Of a DNA stretch of 19,649 nucleotides, positions 1 through 7,223 are shown piece by piece; the stretch's first letter is position 1, and each line of letters begins with the position of its first letter. The DNA lies in assembly GCA_949499045.1 (NCBI GenBank), contig CATEEE010000237.1, forward strand, positions 1 through 19,649, given 5' to 3'. Source of the DNA: Marinobacterium sp. xm-d-530. Lineage in GTDB: Bacteria; Pseudomonadota; Gammaproteobacteria; Pseudomonadales; Balneatricaceae. Position numbers and translations under genes: made by a program. The notes under the pieces are model-generated. The model did no database searches. It was not told where the DNA came from and saw only the letters and a list, made by a program, of their open reading frames with translations.

Positions 1-293
1 AGGATACGAACATAGCCGCCTGGGCGAGTAGCGTAACGCTGACCCAGATCGTTGAATAGTTTACCTACTGCTGCATCGCTACGTGTACGGGCAAAAGCCA
101 GACGACGGTTAGCAACAGAATCGTTTTTCGCCAATGTGATCAGTGGCTCAACAACAGAACGAAGTTCTTTAGCTTTAGGCAGAGTTGTTTTGATCAATTC
201 GTGCTCGATCAAAGAAACTGCCATGTTCTTGAACATCGCTTTGCGGTGTGAGCTGGTACGATTCAAATGACGACCAGATTTACGATGACGCAT
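1..293 (-). CDS. rplQ: 50S ribosomal protein L17 (3' end beyond window)
   Basis: Large-subunit protein L17, last gene of the alpha operon. The visible 97 residues start MRHRKSGRHLNRTSSHRKAM, which is the L17 N-terminus, and run to ATRPGGYVRI, where the left edge cuts the gene. Bacterial L17 proteins of this group are about 120-130 aa, so roughly the last 30 residues are missing because of the window boundary and not because of a mutation. The gene follows rpoA after 33 bp, and I see no terminator or promoter in that spacer, so it is probably co-transcribed with rpoA. Confidence 0.97.
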   Translation of the reverse strand, partial: MRHRKSGRHLNRTSSHRKAMFKNMAVSLIEHELIKTTLPKAKELRSVVEPLITLAKNDSVANRRLAFARTRSDAAVGKLFNDLGQRYATRPGGYVRI

Positions 294-326
294 CTTATCT
301 ATCCTTTAAAACTTAGCTAAGTCGAC

Positions 327-1331
327 TTAAGAAGCCACTTTGTCGTCGCCTTTAAGAGAAGCTGGTGGCCAGTTCTCAAGACGCATACCTAGTGACAGAC
401 CTTTAGATGCAAGAACATCTTTGATCTCTGTAAGTGACTTTTTACCCAAGTTCGGAGTTTTTAGCAGTTCAACTTCGGTGCGCTGAATTAGGTCACCGAT
501 GTAGTAGATCTGCTCAGCCTTCAAACAGTTCGCGGAACGCACAGTTAGCTCAAGATCATCTACAGGACGTAAAAGTACTGGATCAATCTCTGGCTCAGCT
601 GGCTCAGACTTCGCTTGTTCGCTTGCATCTTCAAGGTCAACAAATACTGCGAGCTGTTGCTGCAGAATCGTTGCCGCACGACGAATGCACTCTTCTGGAT
701 CGATTGTGCCATTAGACTCAATGTCGATAACCAGTTTGTCTAGGTCTGTACGCTGTTCAACACGCGCAGCTTCAACTGCGTAAGAAACACGTAGTACAGG
801 GCTGTAGCTAGCATCTAGCTGCAAACGACCAATAGCACGTGTCTCATCGTCTTCACTAGTACGTGCATCAGCAGGTACATAGCCGCGACCGCGGGAAACA
901 GTAAGGCGCATGTTCAGACTGCCAGCGCTAGTAAGCGTAGCAATCACGTGTTCCGGATTAGCGATCTCAACATCTTGGTTTAGCTGGATATCTGCAGCAG
1001 TAACTGCACCAGGACCAGATTTGTTGATTGTCAGCACCGCTTCGTCGCCGTTGTGCATGATAATCGCAACACCTTTGAGGTTCAGAAGGATCTCAATGAC
1101 ATCTTCCTGAACGCCCTCAATGCTGCTGTACTCATGCAGAACACCGTCGATTTCTACTTCTGTAATTGCACAACCTGGCATAGAAGATAGAAGGATACGG
1201 CGCAGCGCGTTACCCAAGGTGTGACCGAAGCCACGCTCTAGAGGTTCCAAAGTAACCTTAGCGCGAGTCTTGCTAATCTCCTGTACGTCAATGTGACGTG
1301 GGCTTAGAAACTCATTTACTGAACTCTGCAT
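327..1331 (-). CDS. rpoA: DNA-directed RNA polymerase subunit alpha
   Basis: Alpha subunit of RNA polymerase, 334 aa. Its N-terminal domain (about residues 1-235) dimerises and nucleates beta/beta' assembly; Arg45 in NALRRILLSS is in place. A linker rich in Glu, Ala and Pro (about 236-250) leads to the C-terminal domain. There VRSANCLKAE carries Arg265 and Asn268, the residues known in E. coli to contact UP-element DNA, and TPNLGKKSLTEIKDVLASKG is the conserved helix-hairpin-helix. The numbering matches E. coli exactly in this region. The gene lies between rpsD and rplQ, the normal alpha-operon order, with a 22-bp spacer to rpsD. Confidence 0.99.
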   Translation of the reverse strand: MQSSVNEFLSPRHIDVQEISKTRAKVTLEPLERGFGHTLGNALRRILLSSMPGCAITEVEIDGVLHEYSSIEGVQEDVIEILLNLKGVAIIMHNGDEAVLTINKSGPGAVTAADIQLNQDVEIANPEHVIATLTSAGSLNMRLTVSRGRGYVPADARTSEDDETRAIGRLQLDASYSPVLRVSYAVEAARVEQRTDLDKLVIDIESNGTIDPEECIRRAATILQQQLAVFVDLEDASEQAKSEPAEPEIDPVLLRPVDDLELTVRSANCLKAEQIYYIGDLIQRTEVELLKTPNLGKKSLTEIKDVLASKGLSLGMRLENWPPASLKGDDKVAS

Positions 1332-1353
1332 AGTTCCACCGTTTAATTCAATA

Positions 1354-1974
1354 TTACTTAGAGTAAAGTTCTACGATCAACTGTTCGTTGATCTCAGCTG
1401 GTAGTTCTGCGCGTTCTGGCATGGCTTTAAAAGTGCCTTCCATTTTTGCAGAGTCAACTTCAACCCACTCTACCGGTGCACGCTGTGCAGCCAGTTCCAA
1501 CGCCGCTTTGATACGTAGTTGGTTTTTAGCTTTTTCACGTACTGCAACCACATCGCCCGCTGCTACTTGGTAAGAAGCCACGTTGACTACTTCACCGTTA
1601 ACAGTGATTGAGCGGTGAGAAACGATCTGACGTGCTTCTGCACGTGTAGAGCCGTAACCCATGCGGAATACAACGTTATCCAAACGACTTTCAAGAAGTT
1701 GCAGAAGGTTTTCACCTGTAGCGCCTTTACGACGTGCTGCTTCTTTGTAGTAGCCGCGGAATTGCTTTTCTAGTACGCCGTAGATACGACGAACTTTCTG
1801 TTTTTCACGAAGCTGTAGACCGTAGTCTGACAAACGACCGCGACGAGCGCCGTGTACGCCAGGTACAGTTTCAGCCTTGCACTTGCTGTCTAATGCGCGA
1901 ACACCGCTCTTAAGAAAGAGATCAGTGCCTTCGCGGCGAGACAACTTGCACTTAGGTCCAATATAACGAGCCAT
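1354..1974 (-). CDS. rpsD: 30S ribosomal protein S4
   Basis: Primary 16S-binding protein of the small subunit, 206 aa, the same length as the E. coli protein. It starts MARYIGPKCKLSRREGTDLF and ends INEQLIVELYSK. The S4 RNA-binding domain is at about residues 96-158 (SRLDNVVFRMGYGSTRAEAR, then the SITVNGEVVN strand). Only Cys9 and Cys32 are present in the N-terminal region, so there is no four-cysteine zinc knuckle. In E. coli S4 is also the translational repressor of the alpha operon; the structured leader before rpsM in this window would be its expected target (inference). Confidence 0.98.
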   Translation of the reverse strand: MARYIGPKCKLSRREGTDLFLKSGVRALDSKCKAETVPGVHGARRGRLSDYGLQLREKQKVRRIYGVLEKQFRGYYKEAARRKGATGENLLQLLESRLDNVVFRMGYGSTRAEARQIVSHRSITVNGEVVNVASYQVAAGDVVAVREKAKNQLRIKAALELAAQRAPVEWVEVDSAKMEGTFKAMPERAELPAEINEQLIVELYSK

Positions 1975-1994
1975 AATTACTTACCGTCTCCAGT

Positions 1995-2384
1995 TTAAAC
2001 GCGACGTTTCTTCGGAGGGCGACAACCATTGTGTGGAATAGGTGTCACATCCGTGATGTTTGCGATTTTGTAGCCACAAGCGTTCAGTGCGCGCACTGCA
2101 GACTCACGACCTGGTCCAGGACCCTTCACAAACACGTCTAGGTTTTTCAAGCCATACTCAAGTGCAGCTTGACCAGCACGTTCTGCAGCAACCTGTGCAG
2201 CGAACGGCGTACTCTTACGAGAACCACGGAAGCCAGAGCCTCCAGAAGTTGCCCAAGAAAGAGCATTACCTTGACGATCGGTAATAGTAATAATGGTGTT
2301 GTTAAAAGAGGCGTGGATGTGCGCAAGGCCGTCCGCTACCTGCTTTTTAACTTTTTTACGTGTGCGATTACTCGGCTTAGCCAT
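1995..2384 (-). CDS. rpsK: 30S ribosomal protein S11
   Basis: Small-subunit platform protein S11, 129 aa. Family marks are the central VADGLAHIHASFNNTIITIT segment, the FRGSRKSTPFAAQVAAE region and the basic tail IPHNGCRPPKKRRV. In the ribosome it helps shape the exit site for mRNA near the 3' end of 16S rRNA. It sits between rpsM and rpsD with spacers of about 20 bp, as expected for the alpha operon. Nothing is unusual in length or sequence. Confidence 0.98.
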   Translation of the reverse strand: MAKPSNRTRKKVKKQVADGLAHIHASFNNTIITITDRQGNALSWATSGGSGFRGSRKSTPFAAQVAAERAGQAALEYGLKNLDVFVKGPGPGRESAVRALNACGYKIANITDVTPIPHNGCRPPKKRRV

Positions 2385-2403
2385 AGTTAGTAATTCCTAT
2401 CGC

Positions 2404-2760
2404 TTACTTACGGATCGGTTTACGTGGTCCCTTACGGGTACGTGCGTTAGTTTTAGAACGCTGTCCGCGCACCGGTAGATTACGACGGTGACGGATTCCA
2501 CGGAAACAACCAAGGTCCATAAGACGCTTAATATTCATGTTGACTTCACGACGAAGGTCGCCTTCAACAGTCAACTTAGTAACTTCACCACGAACATTGT
2601 CGAGTAGCTCTTCAGAAAGATCACCAACTTTAGTTGTTGGATTGATACCTACTGTGTCACAAATCTGCTTTGCAGTTGTGCGGCCGACTCCATAAATGTA
2701 AGTCAGTGAAATTACCGCGTGCTTGTTGTCAGGAATATTGACGCCAGCTATACGGGCCAT
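2404..2760 (-). CDS. rpsM: 30S ribosomal protein S13
   Basis: S13, 118 aa, contacts the P-site tRNA and the B1 intersubunit bridges from the head of the small subunit. The start MARIAGVNIPDNKHAVISLT, the helix-two-turn-helix around TYIYGVGRTTAKQIC and the tail RGQRSKTNARTRKGPRKPIR are typical. It is the first gene of the alpha operon. Its ATG has a GGAG Shine-Dalgarno (2769-2772) at 8 nt, and the bases between the SD and ATG can pair with an upstream hairpin loop (see the alpha leader entry). This implies translational control of the whole operon. Confidence 0.98.
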   Translation of the reverse strand: MARIAGVNIPDNKHAVISLTYIYGVGRTTAKQICDTVGINPTTKVGDLSEELLDNVRGEVTKLTVEGDLRREVNMNIKRLMDLGCFRGIRHRRNLPVRGQRSKTNARTRKGPRKPIRK

Positions 2761-2884
2761 TCAATGTACTCCATTAGTTAATTATTCGCTTCCAGCAAGA
2801 ACTGGGTACGAAATTACATTCAGTTCGTGGAAGGCGCGCAATTATACGGGTTGATTATAATTAAATCAACCCATGCGCCCTTCC
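2761..2884 (-). promoter_or_regulatory. Alpha-operon leader with pseudoknot-capable fold next to the rpsM RBS
   Basis: Read on the minus strand. A two-tier hairpin is formed by CTTCCA (2833-2828) with TGGAAG (2794-2789), enclosing GAACTG (2826-2821) with CAGTTC (2804-2799). Its loop begins AATGTA (2820-2815). This is an exact 6-base complement of TACATT (2768-2763), which lies between the rpsM GGAG and its ATG, so a pseudoknot over the ribosome binding site is possible. E. coli has an S4-responsive pseudoknot at the same place, so homology of function is likely but inferred. A second, upstream hairpin (GGAAGG of 2884-2879 with CCTTCC of 2834-2829, extended by TGCGC/GCGCA and a 9-bp inner stem 2848-2856/2864-2872) uses the same CCTTCC bases and would exclude the first. 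Confidence 0.55.
2841..2869 (-). promoter_or_regulatory. Sigma-70 promoter for the alpha operon
   Basis: On the minus strand TTGATT (2869-2864) is followed by a 17-bp spacer and a perfect TATAAT (2846-2841). The next bases, TGCGCGCC, form a GC-rich discriminator typical of stringently controlled ribosomal promoters. Transcription would begin near 2834-2836, just at the 5' arm of the hairpin that may control rpsM. It is located between rpmJ and rpsM, where the spc/alpha boundary is expected. Confidence 0.7.
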
Positions 2885-2904
2885 GCCTCGTTTACAACCT
2901 AGGT

Positions 2905-3021
2905 TTAACCCTGACGCTGCTTATGACGAGGTTCAACCTTGCAGATCACGCGAACGGAACCGTTACGACGTACGATCTTACAGTTACGGCAAATTTTCTT
3001 AACAGATGCGCGTACTTTCAT
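2905..3021 (-). CDS. rpmJ: 50S ribosomal protein L36
   Basis: A short 38-aa gene: MKVRASVKKICRNCKIVRRN and then GSVRVICKVEPRHKQRQG. Cys11, Cys14, Cys27 and His33 are the zinc ligands of the C+ (zinc-containing) form of L36. It begins 16 bp after secY, and its SD (GAGGTGA on the minus strand, about 3023-3030) lies in that spacer. It is the last gene of the spc operon. The 144-bp gap after it contains the alpha promoter and leader. Confidence 0.97.
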   Translation of the reverse strand: MKVRASVKKICRNCKIVRRNGSVRVICKVEPRHKQRQG

Positions 3022-3037
3022 AATTCACCTCAATGGT

Positions 3038-4363
3038 TTAACGCAGTAGACCTGCGCCACCCTTTAGATTCGACTTCTTCATCAATGATTCATACTGGTG
3101 TGACATTAAGTGCGATTGCACTTGTGCCATGAAGTCCATTACCACGACTACAACGATCAGTAGTGAAGTACCACCGAAATAGAAAGGTACGTTCCATGCA
3201 ACTACCATCGCCTGTGGCATCAGTGATACCGCAGTGATGTAAAGAGCACCAAACAGAGTTAGGCGGCTCAATACTGAGTCGATGTAACGAGCAGACTGTT
3301 CACCTGGACGAATACCTGGGATGAAAGCACCCGATTTCTTCAGGTTATCTGCCACTTCACGAGGATTAAACATAATCGCCGTGTAGAAGTAACAGAAAAA
3401 TATAATTGCTGCCGAAAACAACAGAATGTACAACGGCTGACCTGGGCCTAGAGCCAATGCAACATCCTGAAGCCAATCCATACCCTCACTCTGGCCAAAC
3501 CATTGGCCAAGAGATGCTGGGAATAGCAGAATAGAGCTTGCGAAGATCGGTGGGATAACACCCGCCATGTTGACCTTCAAAGGCAAGTGGCTAGTTTGGC
3601 CCGCGTAAACACGGTTACCCTGCTGGCGCTTGGCATAGTTGATGGTGATACGACGTTGTGCGCGCTCCATGAACACGACAAAACCAACAGTCGCAACCGC
3701 CAACACAGCAATTGCTAGCAGCGCCAGGATGTTAAGATCACCCTGACGAGCCGATTCAAAGGACTGACCGATCGCACCAGGAAGACCCGCTACGATACCA
3801 GCAAAGATCAGAATCGAAATACCGTTACCGATACCACGTTCAGTGATCTGCTCACCAAGCCACATTAGGAATACTGCACCAGCAACCAGTGTAATAACGG
3901 CTACAAAGTAGAAGTTAAACGCTGTGCTGAATGCTACACCCTGATTAGCCAGACCAACGGTCATACCCAAGCCCTGAACCGTTGCTAATGCAACAGTACC
4001 ATAGCGAGTGTATTGGTTGATCTTACGGCGACCAGCTTCACCCTCTTTCTTCAACTGTTCAAGCTGAGGGCTAACTGCTGTCATCAACTGCATGATAATC
4101 GATGCAGAGATGTACGGCATGATGCCTAGAGCCAAGATCGACATGCGCTCGAGTGCACCACCCGAGAACATGTTGAATAGGCTTAGGATCGTACCCTGGT
4201 TCTGATCAAACAGAGCAGCAAGACGATCTGGGTTAATACCCGGAACTGGAATATGCGCGCCAATACGATACACAATGATCGCAATCGCGACGAAACGCAG
4301 ACGTGCCCAAAGCTCGCCTAGTCCGCTTGCATTTCCTGCTGGTACTTGTCCTTTAGTTGCCAT
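3038..4363 (-). CDS. secY: Protein translocase subunit SecY
   Basis: Channel subunit of the SecYEG translocon in the inner membrane, 441 aa. Ten hydrophobic segments can be followed, from FVAIAIIVYRIGAHIPVPGI at about residue 28 to the last near ALYITAVSLMPQAMVVAWNV and SLLIVVVVVMDFMAQV. The second segment region GIMPYISASIIMQLM and the cytosolic loops with ERAQRRITINYAKRQQGNR and FNPREVADNLKKSGAFIPGI are SecY hallmarks. Its ATG overlaps the rplO stop by one base (TAATG), which suggests translational coupling. The position between rplO and rpmJ is standard for the spc operon. Confidence 0.99.
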   Translation of the reverse strand: MATKGQVPAGNASGLGELWARLRFVAIAIIVYRIGAHIPVPGINPDRLAALFDQNQGTILSLFNMFSGGALERMSILALGIMPYISASIIMQLMTAVSPQLEQLKKEGEAGRRKINQYTRYGTVALATVQGLGMTVGLANQGVAFSTAFNFYFVAVITLVAGAVFLMWLGEQITERGIGNGISILIFAGIVAGLPGAIGQSFESARQGDLNILALLAIAVLAVATVGFVVFMERAQRRITINYAKRQQGNRVYAGQTSHLPLKVNMAGVIPPIFASSILLFPASLGQWFGQSEGMDWLQDVALALGPGQPLYILLFSAAIIFFCYFYTAIMFNPREVADNLKKSGAFIPGIRPGEQSARYIDSVLSRLTLFGALYITAVSLMPQAMVVAWNVPFYFGGTSLLIVVVVVMDFMAQVQSHLMSHQYESLMKKSNLKGGAGLLR

Positions 4364-4797
4364 TACGCTTCTACCTTACCACCGGCAGCTTCGATTGCAG
4401 CTAGAGCGCCTTTAGTCACTTTAAGACCTTTAACGGTAACTGCTTTAGTAATTTCACCAGATAGAATTACACGTGCAGAGGTAATCTCTTCACGAATAAT
4501 GTCAGCCTGTTTAAGCGCTGCGAGGTCAACTACGTCAACACCGCAAGCAGCCAATTCGTTTAGACGAATTTCAGCTACGTAACGCGCTTGACGAGAGGTG
4601 AAACCGAATTTTGGCAGACGACGCTGCAAAGGCATTTGACCGCCTTCAAAACCTGGCTTAACACTACCGCCTGAGCGAGATTTAAGACCCTTGTGACCAC
4701 GGCCACCAGTCTTACCTAGGCCGGAGCCGATACCACGTCCAACACGCTTAGGAGCGTGCTTAGAACCGGCACCCGGGCGAAGAGTATTCAAACGCAT
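4363..4797 (-). CDS. rplO: 50S ribosomal protein L15
   Basis: L15, 144 aa, a late-assembly large-subunit protein. The Gly/Arg/Lys-rich N-terminal extension (RLNTLRPGAGSKHAPKRVGR and then GIGSGLGKTGGRGHKGLKSR) threads into 23S rRNA, and the C-terminal globular domain ends in GALAAIEAAGGKVEA. The stop codon overlaps the secY start by one base. It starts 16 bp after rpmD. Confidence 0.98.
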   Translation of the reverse strand: MRLNTLRPGAGSKHAPKRVGRGIGSGLGKTGGRGHKGLKSRSGGSVKPGFEGGQMPLQRRLPKFGFTSRQARYVAEIRLNELAACGVDVVDLAALKQADIIREEITSARVILSGEITKAVTVKGLKVTKGALAAIEAAGGKVEA

Positions 4798-4813
4798 TTG
4801 GGAGACTCCTCTA

Positions 4814-4993
4814 TTAGTCTTCTACACGAAGCATGTAGTTGACTTTGTTAATCATGCCACGAACTGCAGGAGTGTCTTCCAACTCAACAGTGTGGTTCAT
4901 GCGACGTAGACCAAGACCTGTAAGGGTAGCTTTATGCTTCGGAATAATACCGATTGGGCTGCGTACCAAAGTGATTTTTACTGTATTAGCCAT
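4814..4993 (-). CDS. rpmD: 50S ribosomal protein L30
   Basis: A 59-aa gene read directly from the minus strand: it starts MANTVKITLVRSPIGIIPKH, continues KATLTGLGLRRMNHTVELED, and ends NKVNYMLRVED before TAA. This is the short bacterial L30 with the ferredoxin-like fold that binds 23S and 5S regions. The ATG is three bases after the rpsE stop (TAATCGATG), so coupled translation is likely. The order rpsE-rpmD-rplO is the standard spc order. Confidence 0.97.
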   Translation of the reverse strand: MANTVKITLVRSPIGIIPKHKATLTGLGLRRMNHTVELEDTPAVRGMINKVNYMLRVED

Positions 4994-4996
4994 CGA

Positions 4997-5500
4997 TTAG
5001 TTCCCCAGGATCTCGTCGACTGACTTACCGCGCTTAGCTGCAACATCTTCAGGAGACGCCATAGACGCAAGACCTTTAACAGTCGCGCGAACAACGTTCA
5101 CTGGGTTTGTTGAGCCGTAGCACTTAGCCAATACGTTTTCTACACCAGCCAGTTCAAGAACTGCACGCATCGCGCCACCGGCGATAACACCAGTACCTTC
5201 AGATGCAGGCTGCATGTAGACCATTGAAGCACCGTGACGTGCTTTGACTGGGTACTGCAACGTGTGACCGTTTAGAGAAACGCTCACCATGTTACGACGT
5301 GCTTGTTCCATTGCCTTTTGAATTGCAACAGGTACTTCGCGCGCTTTACCGCGACCAAAACCAACACGGCCATTGCCGTCACCAACTACAGTAAGAGCTG
5401 TAAAGCCGAAAATACGACCACCCTTAACTACTTTGGCTACACGGTTTACCTGAACAAGCTTCTCTTGCAGTTCACCGTCTTTCTGTTCGTGATTTGCCAT
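4997..5500 (-). CDS. rpsE: 30S ribosomal protein S5
   Basis: S5, 167 aa, binds near the mRNA entry pore and helps translational fidelity. The double-stranded-RNA-binding-like domain spans about residues 11-75 (LQEKLVQVNRVAKVVKGGRI, then VGDGNGRVGFGRGKAREVPV). The C-terminal domain contains GTGVIAGGAMRAVLELAGV and the GSTNPVNVVRATVKGL helix. The spectinomycin-related loop VAKVVKGGRIFGF shows no obvious change. It lies 11 bp after rplR. Confidence 0.98.
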   Translation of the reverse strand: MANHEQKDGELQEKLVQVNRVAKVVKGGRIFGFTALTVVGDGNGRVGFGRGKAREVPVAIQKAMEQARRNMVSVSLNGHTLQYPVKARHGASMVYMQPASEGTGVIAGGAMRAVLELAGVENVLAKCYGSTNPVNVVRATVKGLASMASPEDVAAKRGKSVDEILGN

Positions 5501-5511
5501 AATAGAAACCT

Positions 5512-5862
5512 TTAGAATTCCAAACCGCCTTCACGTGCAGCGTCTGCTAGAGCAGCTACACGACCGTGGTATTTAAAACCAGAGCGGTCAAACGCTACCT
5601 GGCTAACACCTGCTTCTTTTGCACGGCTAGCGATCAGAGTACCGACCTTTTTAGCCGCTTCGATGTTACCAGTTGCGTTTTCACGCATATCTTTTTCAAC
5701 TGTAGAAGCTGCAGCAAGAACTGTAGCGCCATCTGCAGTTACGATTTGCGCGTAGATATGGCGCGGTGTGCGGTTAACACACAGACGTGCAGTACCGATC
5801 TCACGCATTTTAGCGCGTGAACGACGAGCACGACGTAAACGAGATTCTTTTTTAACGTTCAT
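5512..5862 (-). CDS. rplR: 50S ribosomal protein L18
   Basis: L18, 116 aa, a 5S rRNA-binding protein. The start is MNVKKESRLRRARRSRAKMR, and the family C-terminal segment is VAFDRSGFKYHGRVAALADA followed by AREGGLEF. Length is within one residue of E. coli L18. The spacing is 9 bp to rplF and 11 bp to rpsE. Confidence 0.98.
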   Translation of the reverse strand: MNVKKESRLRRARRSRAKMREIGTARLCVNRTPRHIYAQIVTADGATVLAAASTVEKDMRENATGNIEAAKKVGTLIASRAKEAGVSQVAFDRSGFKYHGRVAALADAAREGGLEF

Positions 5863-5871
5863 AACCCTGCC

Positions 5872-6405
5872 TTACTTCTTCTTAGCTTCTTTACGGCGAA
5901 CATACTCGTCGCTGTAACGAACACCTTTGCCTTTATATGGCTCAGGTGGGCGGAAACCACGAACTTCAGCAGCAACCTGGCCTACAACTTGTTTGTCAGC
6001 ACCAGAGATGACGACAGTTGTTTGGTTAGGTACTTCTGCCTTAATACCTTCAGGCAGTGCGTACTCTACTGGGTGTGAGAAACCCAGAGTCAGGTTTAGA
6101 GTGCTTCCAGAAACCGCAGCACGGTAACCAACACCGATCAGTGTTAGCTCTTTTTTGAAGCCTTCGCTAACACCAGCAACCATGTTGTTAACGATAGAAC
6201 GAGTTGTGCCAGCCAGTGCAACAGATTGTTTTGCACCGTCACGAGTACCGAAGTTCAATGCACCTTCAGCCTGTTCAACAGTAACTGATGGGTGTACTTC
6301 GTGTGATAGCTGACCATTTTTGCCTTTAGCGCTGATCGTCTGGCCAGAGATTGAGATCTCTACACCAGCAGGCACAGCAACAGGCGCTTTAGCGATACGT
6401 GACAT
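5872..6405 (-). CDS. rplF: 50S ribosomal protein L6
   Basis: L6, 177 aa, near the factor-binding site of the large subunit, with two similar domains. The first begins MSRIAKAPVAVPAGVEISIS. The second carries the family signature PEPYKGKGVRYSDEYVRRKE at the C-terminus and ends in KEAKKK. It follows rpsH after 11 bp. Length and order are normal. Confidence 0.98.
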   Translation of the reverse strand: MSRIAKAPVAVPAGVEISISGQTISAKGKNGQLSHEVHPSVTVEQAEGALNFGTRDGAKQSVALAGTTRSIVNNMVAGVSEGFKKELTLIGVGYRAAVSGSTLNLTLGFSHPVEYALPEGIKAEVPNQTTVVISGADKQVVGQVAAEVRGFRPPEPYKGKGVRYSDEYVRRKEAKKK

Positions 6406-6416
6406 CGTAAATCCCC

Positions 6417-6809
6417 TTAGAATACTGTGCAGATCACTTCACCGCCGATACCAGCAGCGCGCGCAGCGCGATCGGTCATTACACCTTTGCTAGTAGAAAC
6501 GATTGCGCAACCTAGGCCATCTGATACTTTTGGAAGATCAGATGAAGATTTGTAGATACGTAGAGATGGCTTAGATACTCGCTTGATCTCTTCGATTACT
6601 GGCTTGCCTTCGAAGTATTTAAGTTCGATAGACAGCACAGGCTTAACGTCACCTTCAACTGAGTAACCGTTGATGTAACCTTCTTCTTGTAGAACGGCTG
6701 CAATAGCAACTTTCTGCTTTGAAGATGGCATAGCAACAGCAACTTTCTCAGCCATGTGACCGTTGCGGATACGAGTGAACATATCCGCGAGCGTGTCTTG
6801 CATGCTCAT
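6417..6809 (-). CDS. rpsH: 30S ribosomal protein S8
   Basis: S8, 130 aa, binds helix 21 of 16S rRNA and in E. coli also represses the spc operon by binding its mRNA. The start MSMQDTLADMFTRIRNGHMA and the C-terminal signature STSKGVMTDRAARAAGIGGE followed by VICTVF are diagnostic. The upstream spacer to rpsN is unusually long (94 bp) and folds into a strong hairpin, while an AGAGAGGAAG-like SD lies close to the ATG. I could not confirm an S8 binding site by eye. Confidence 0.98.
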   Translation of the reverse strand: MSMQDTLADMFTRIRNGHMAEKVAVAMPSSKQKVAIAAVLQEEGYINGYSVEGDVKPVLSIELKYFEGKPVIEEIKRVSKPSLRIYKSSSDLPKVSDGLGCAIVSTSKGVMTDRAARAAGIGGEVICTVF

Positions 6810-6832
6810 GCTTTTACTTCCTCTCTTGTGCA

Positions 6833-6881
6833 GCGTAGTGCGGTAGCCCCGTCATCACTGACGTGGCCCTGACCACTACGC
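6833..6881 (-). other. Strong two-tier hairpin in the rpsN-rpsH spacer
   Basis: An 8-bp perfect outer stem (GCGTAGTG 6833-6840 with CACTACGC 6874-6881) encloses an inner stem made of GCC/GGC (6846-6848, 6865-6867) and CGTCA/TGACG (6850-6854, 6859-6863) with a 4-base loop. No T-run follows on the minus strand, so it does not look like an intrinsic terminator. It fills most of the 94-bp gap. It could be a processing site, an mRNA stabiliser or a protein-binding leader for rpsH. Confidence 0.6.
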
Positions 6882-6903
6882 TTACCGTTAACTAACTGGT
6901 GGA

Positions 6904-7209
6904 TTACCAGCTAGCTTTCTTAAGGCCTGGTACGTCGCCGCGCATTGCAGCTTCGCGTAGCTGGTTACGGCAAAGACCGAACTTGCGGTAAACCGCATGT
7001 GGACGACCTGTTACCTGACAGCGACGCTGTTTACGTACTGGGCTAGCGTCACGTGGCAGTTTCTGCAACGCAACTTGTGCTTCCCATACTTCATCTTCAG
7101 ATGAAGCTGGTGACGCGATGATAGCTTTCAGAGAAGCGCGTTTCTCAGCGAACTTAGCCGCTAGTTTTTCGCGCTTAACTTCACGCTCCCACATAGATAC
7201 CTTAGCCAT
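6904..7209 (-). CDS. rpsN: 30S ribosomal protein S14
   Basis: S14, 101 aa, in the head of the small subunit. This is the long C-minus form: the region CQVTGRPHAVYRKFGLCRNQ has lost the CxxC pair arrangement of the short zinc-binding form. The family tail is LREAAMRGDVPGLKKASW. It is 14 bp downstream of rplE and followed by the hairpin-containing spacer before rpsH. Confidence 0.98.
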   Translation of the reverse strand: MAKVSMWEREVKREKLAAKFAEKRASLKAIIASPASSEDEVWEAQVALQKLPRDASPVRKQRRCQVTGRPHAVYRKFGLCRNQLREAAMRGDVPGLKKASW

Positions 7210-7223
7210 ATCTTATCCCTTCC

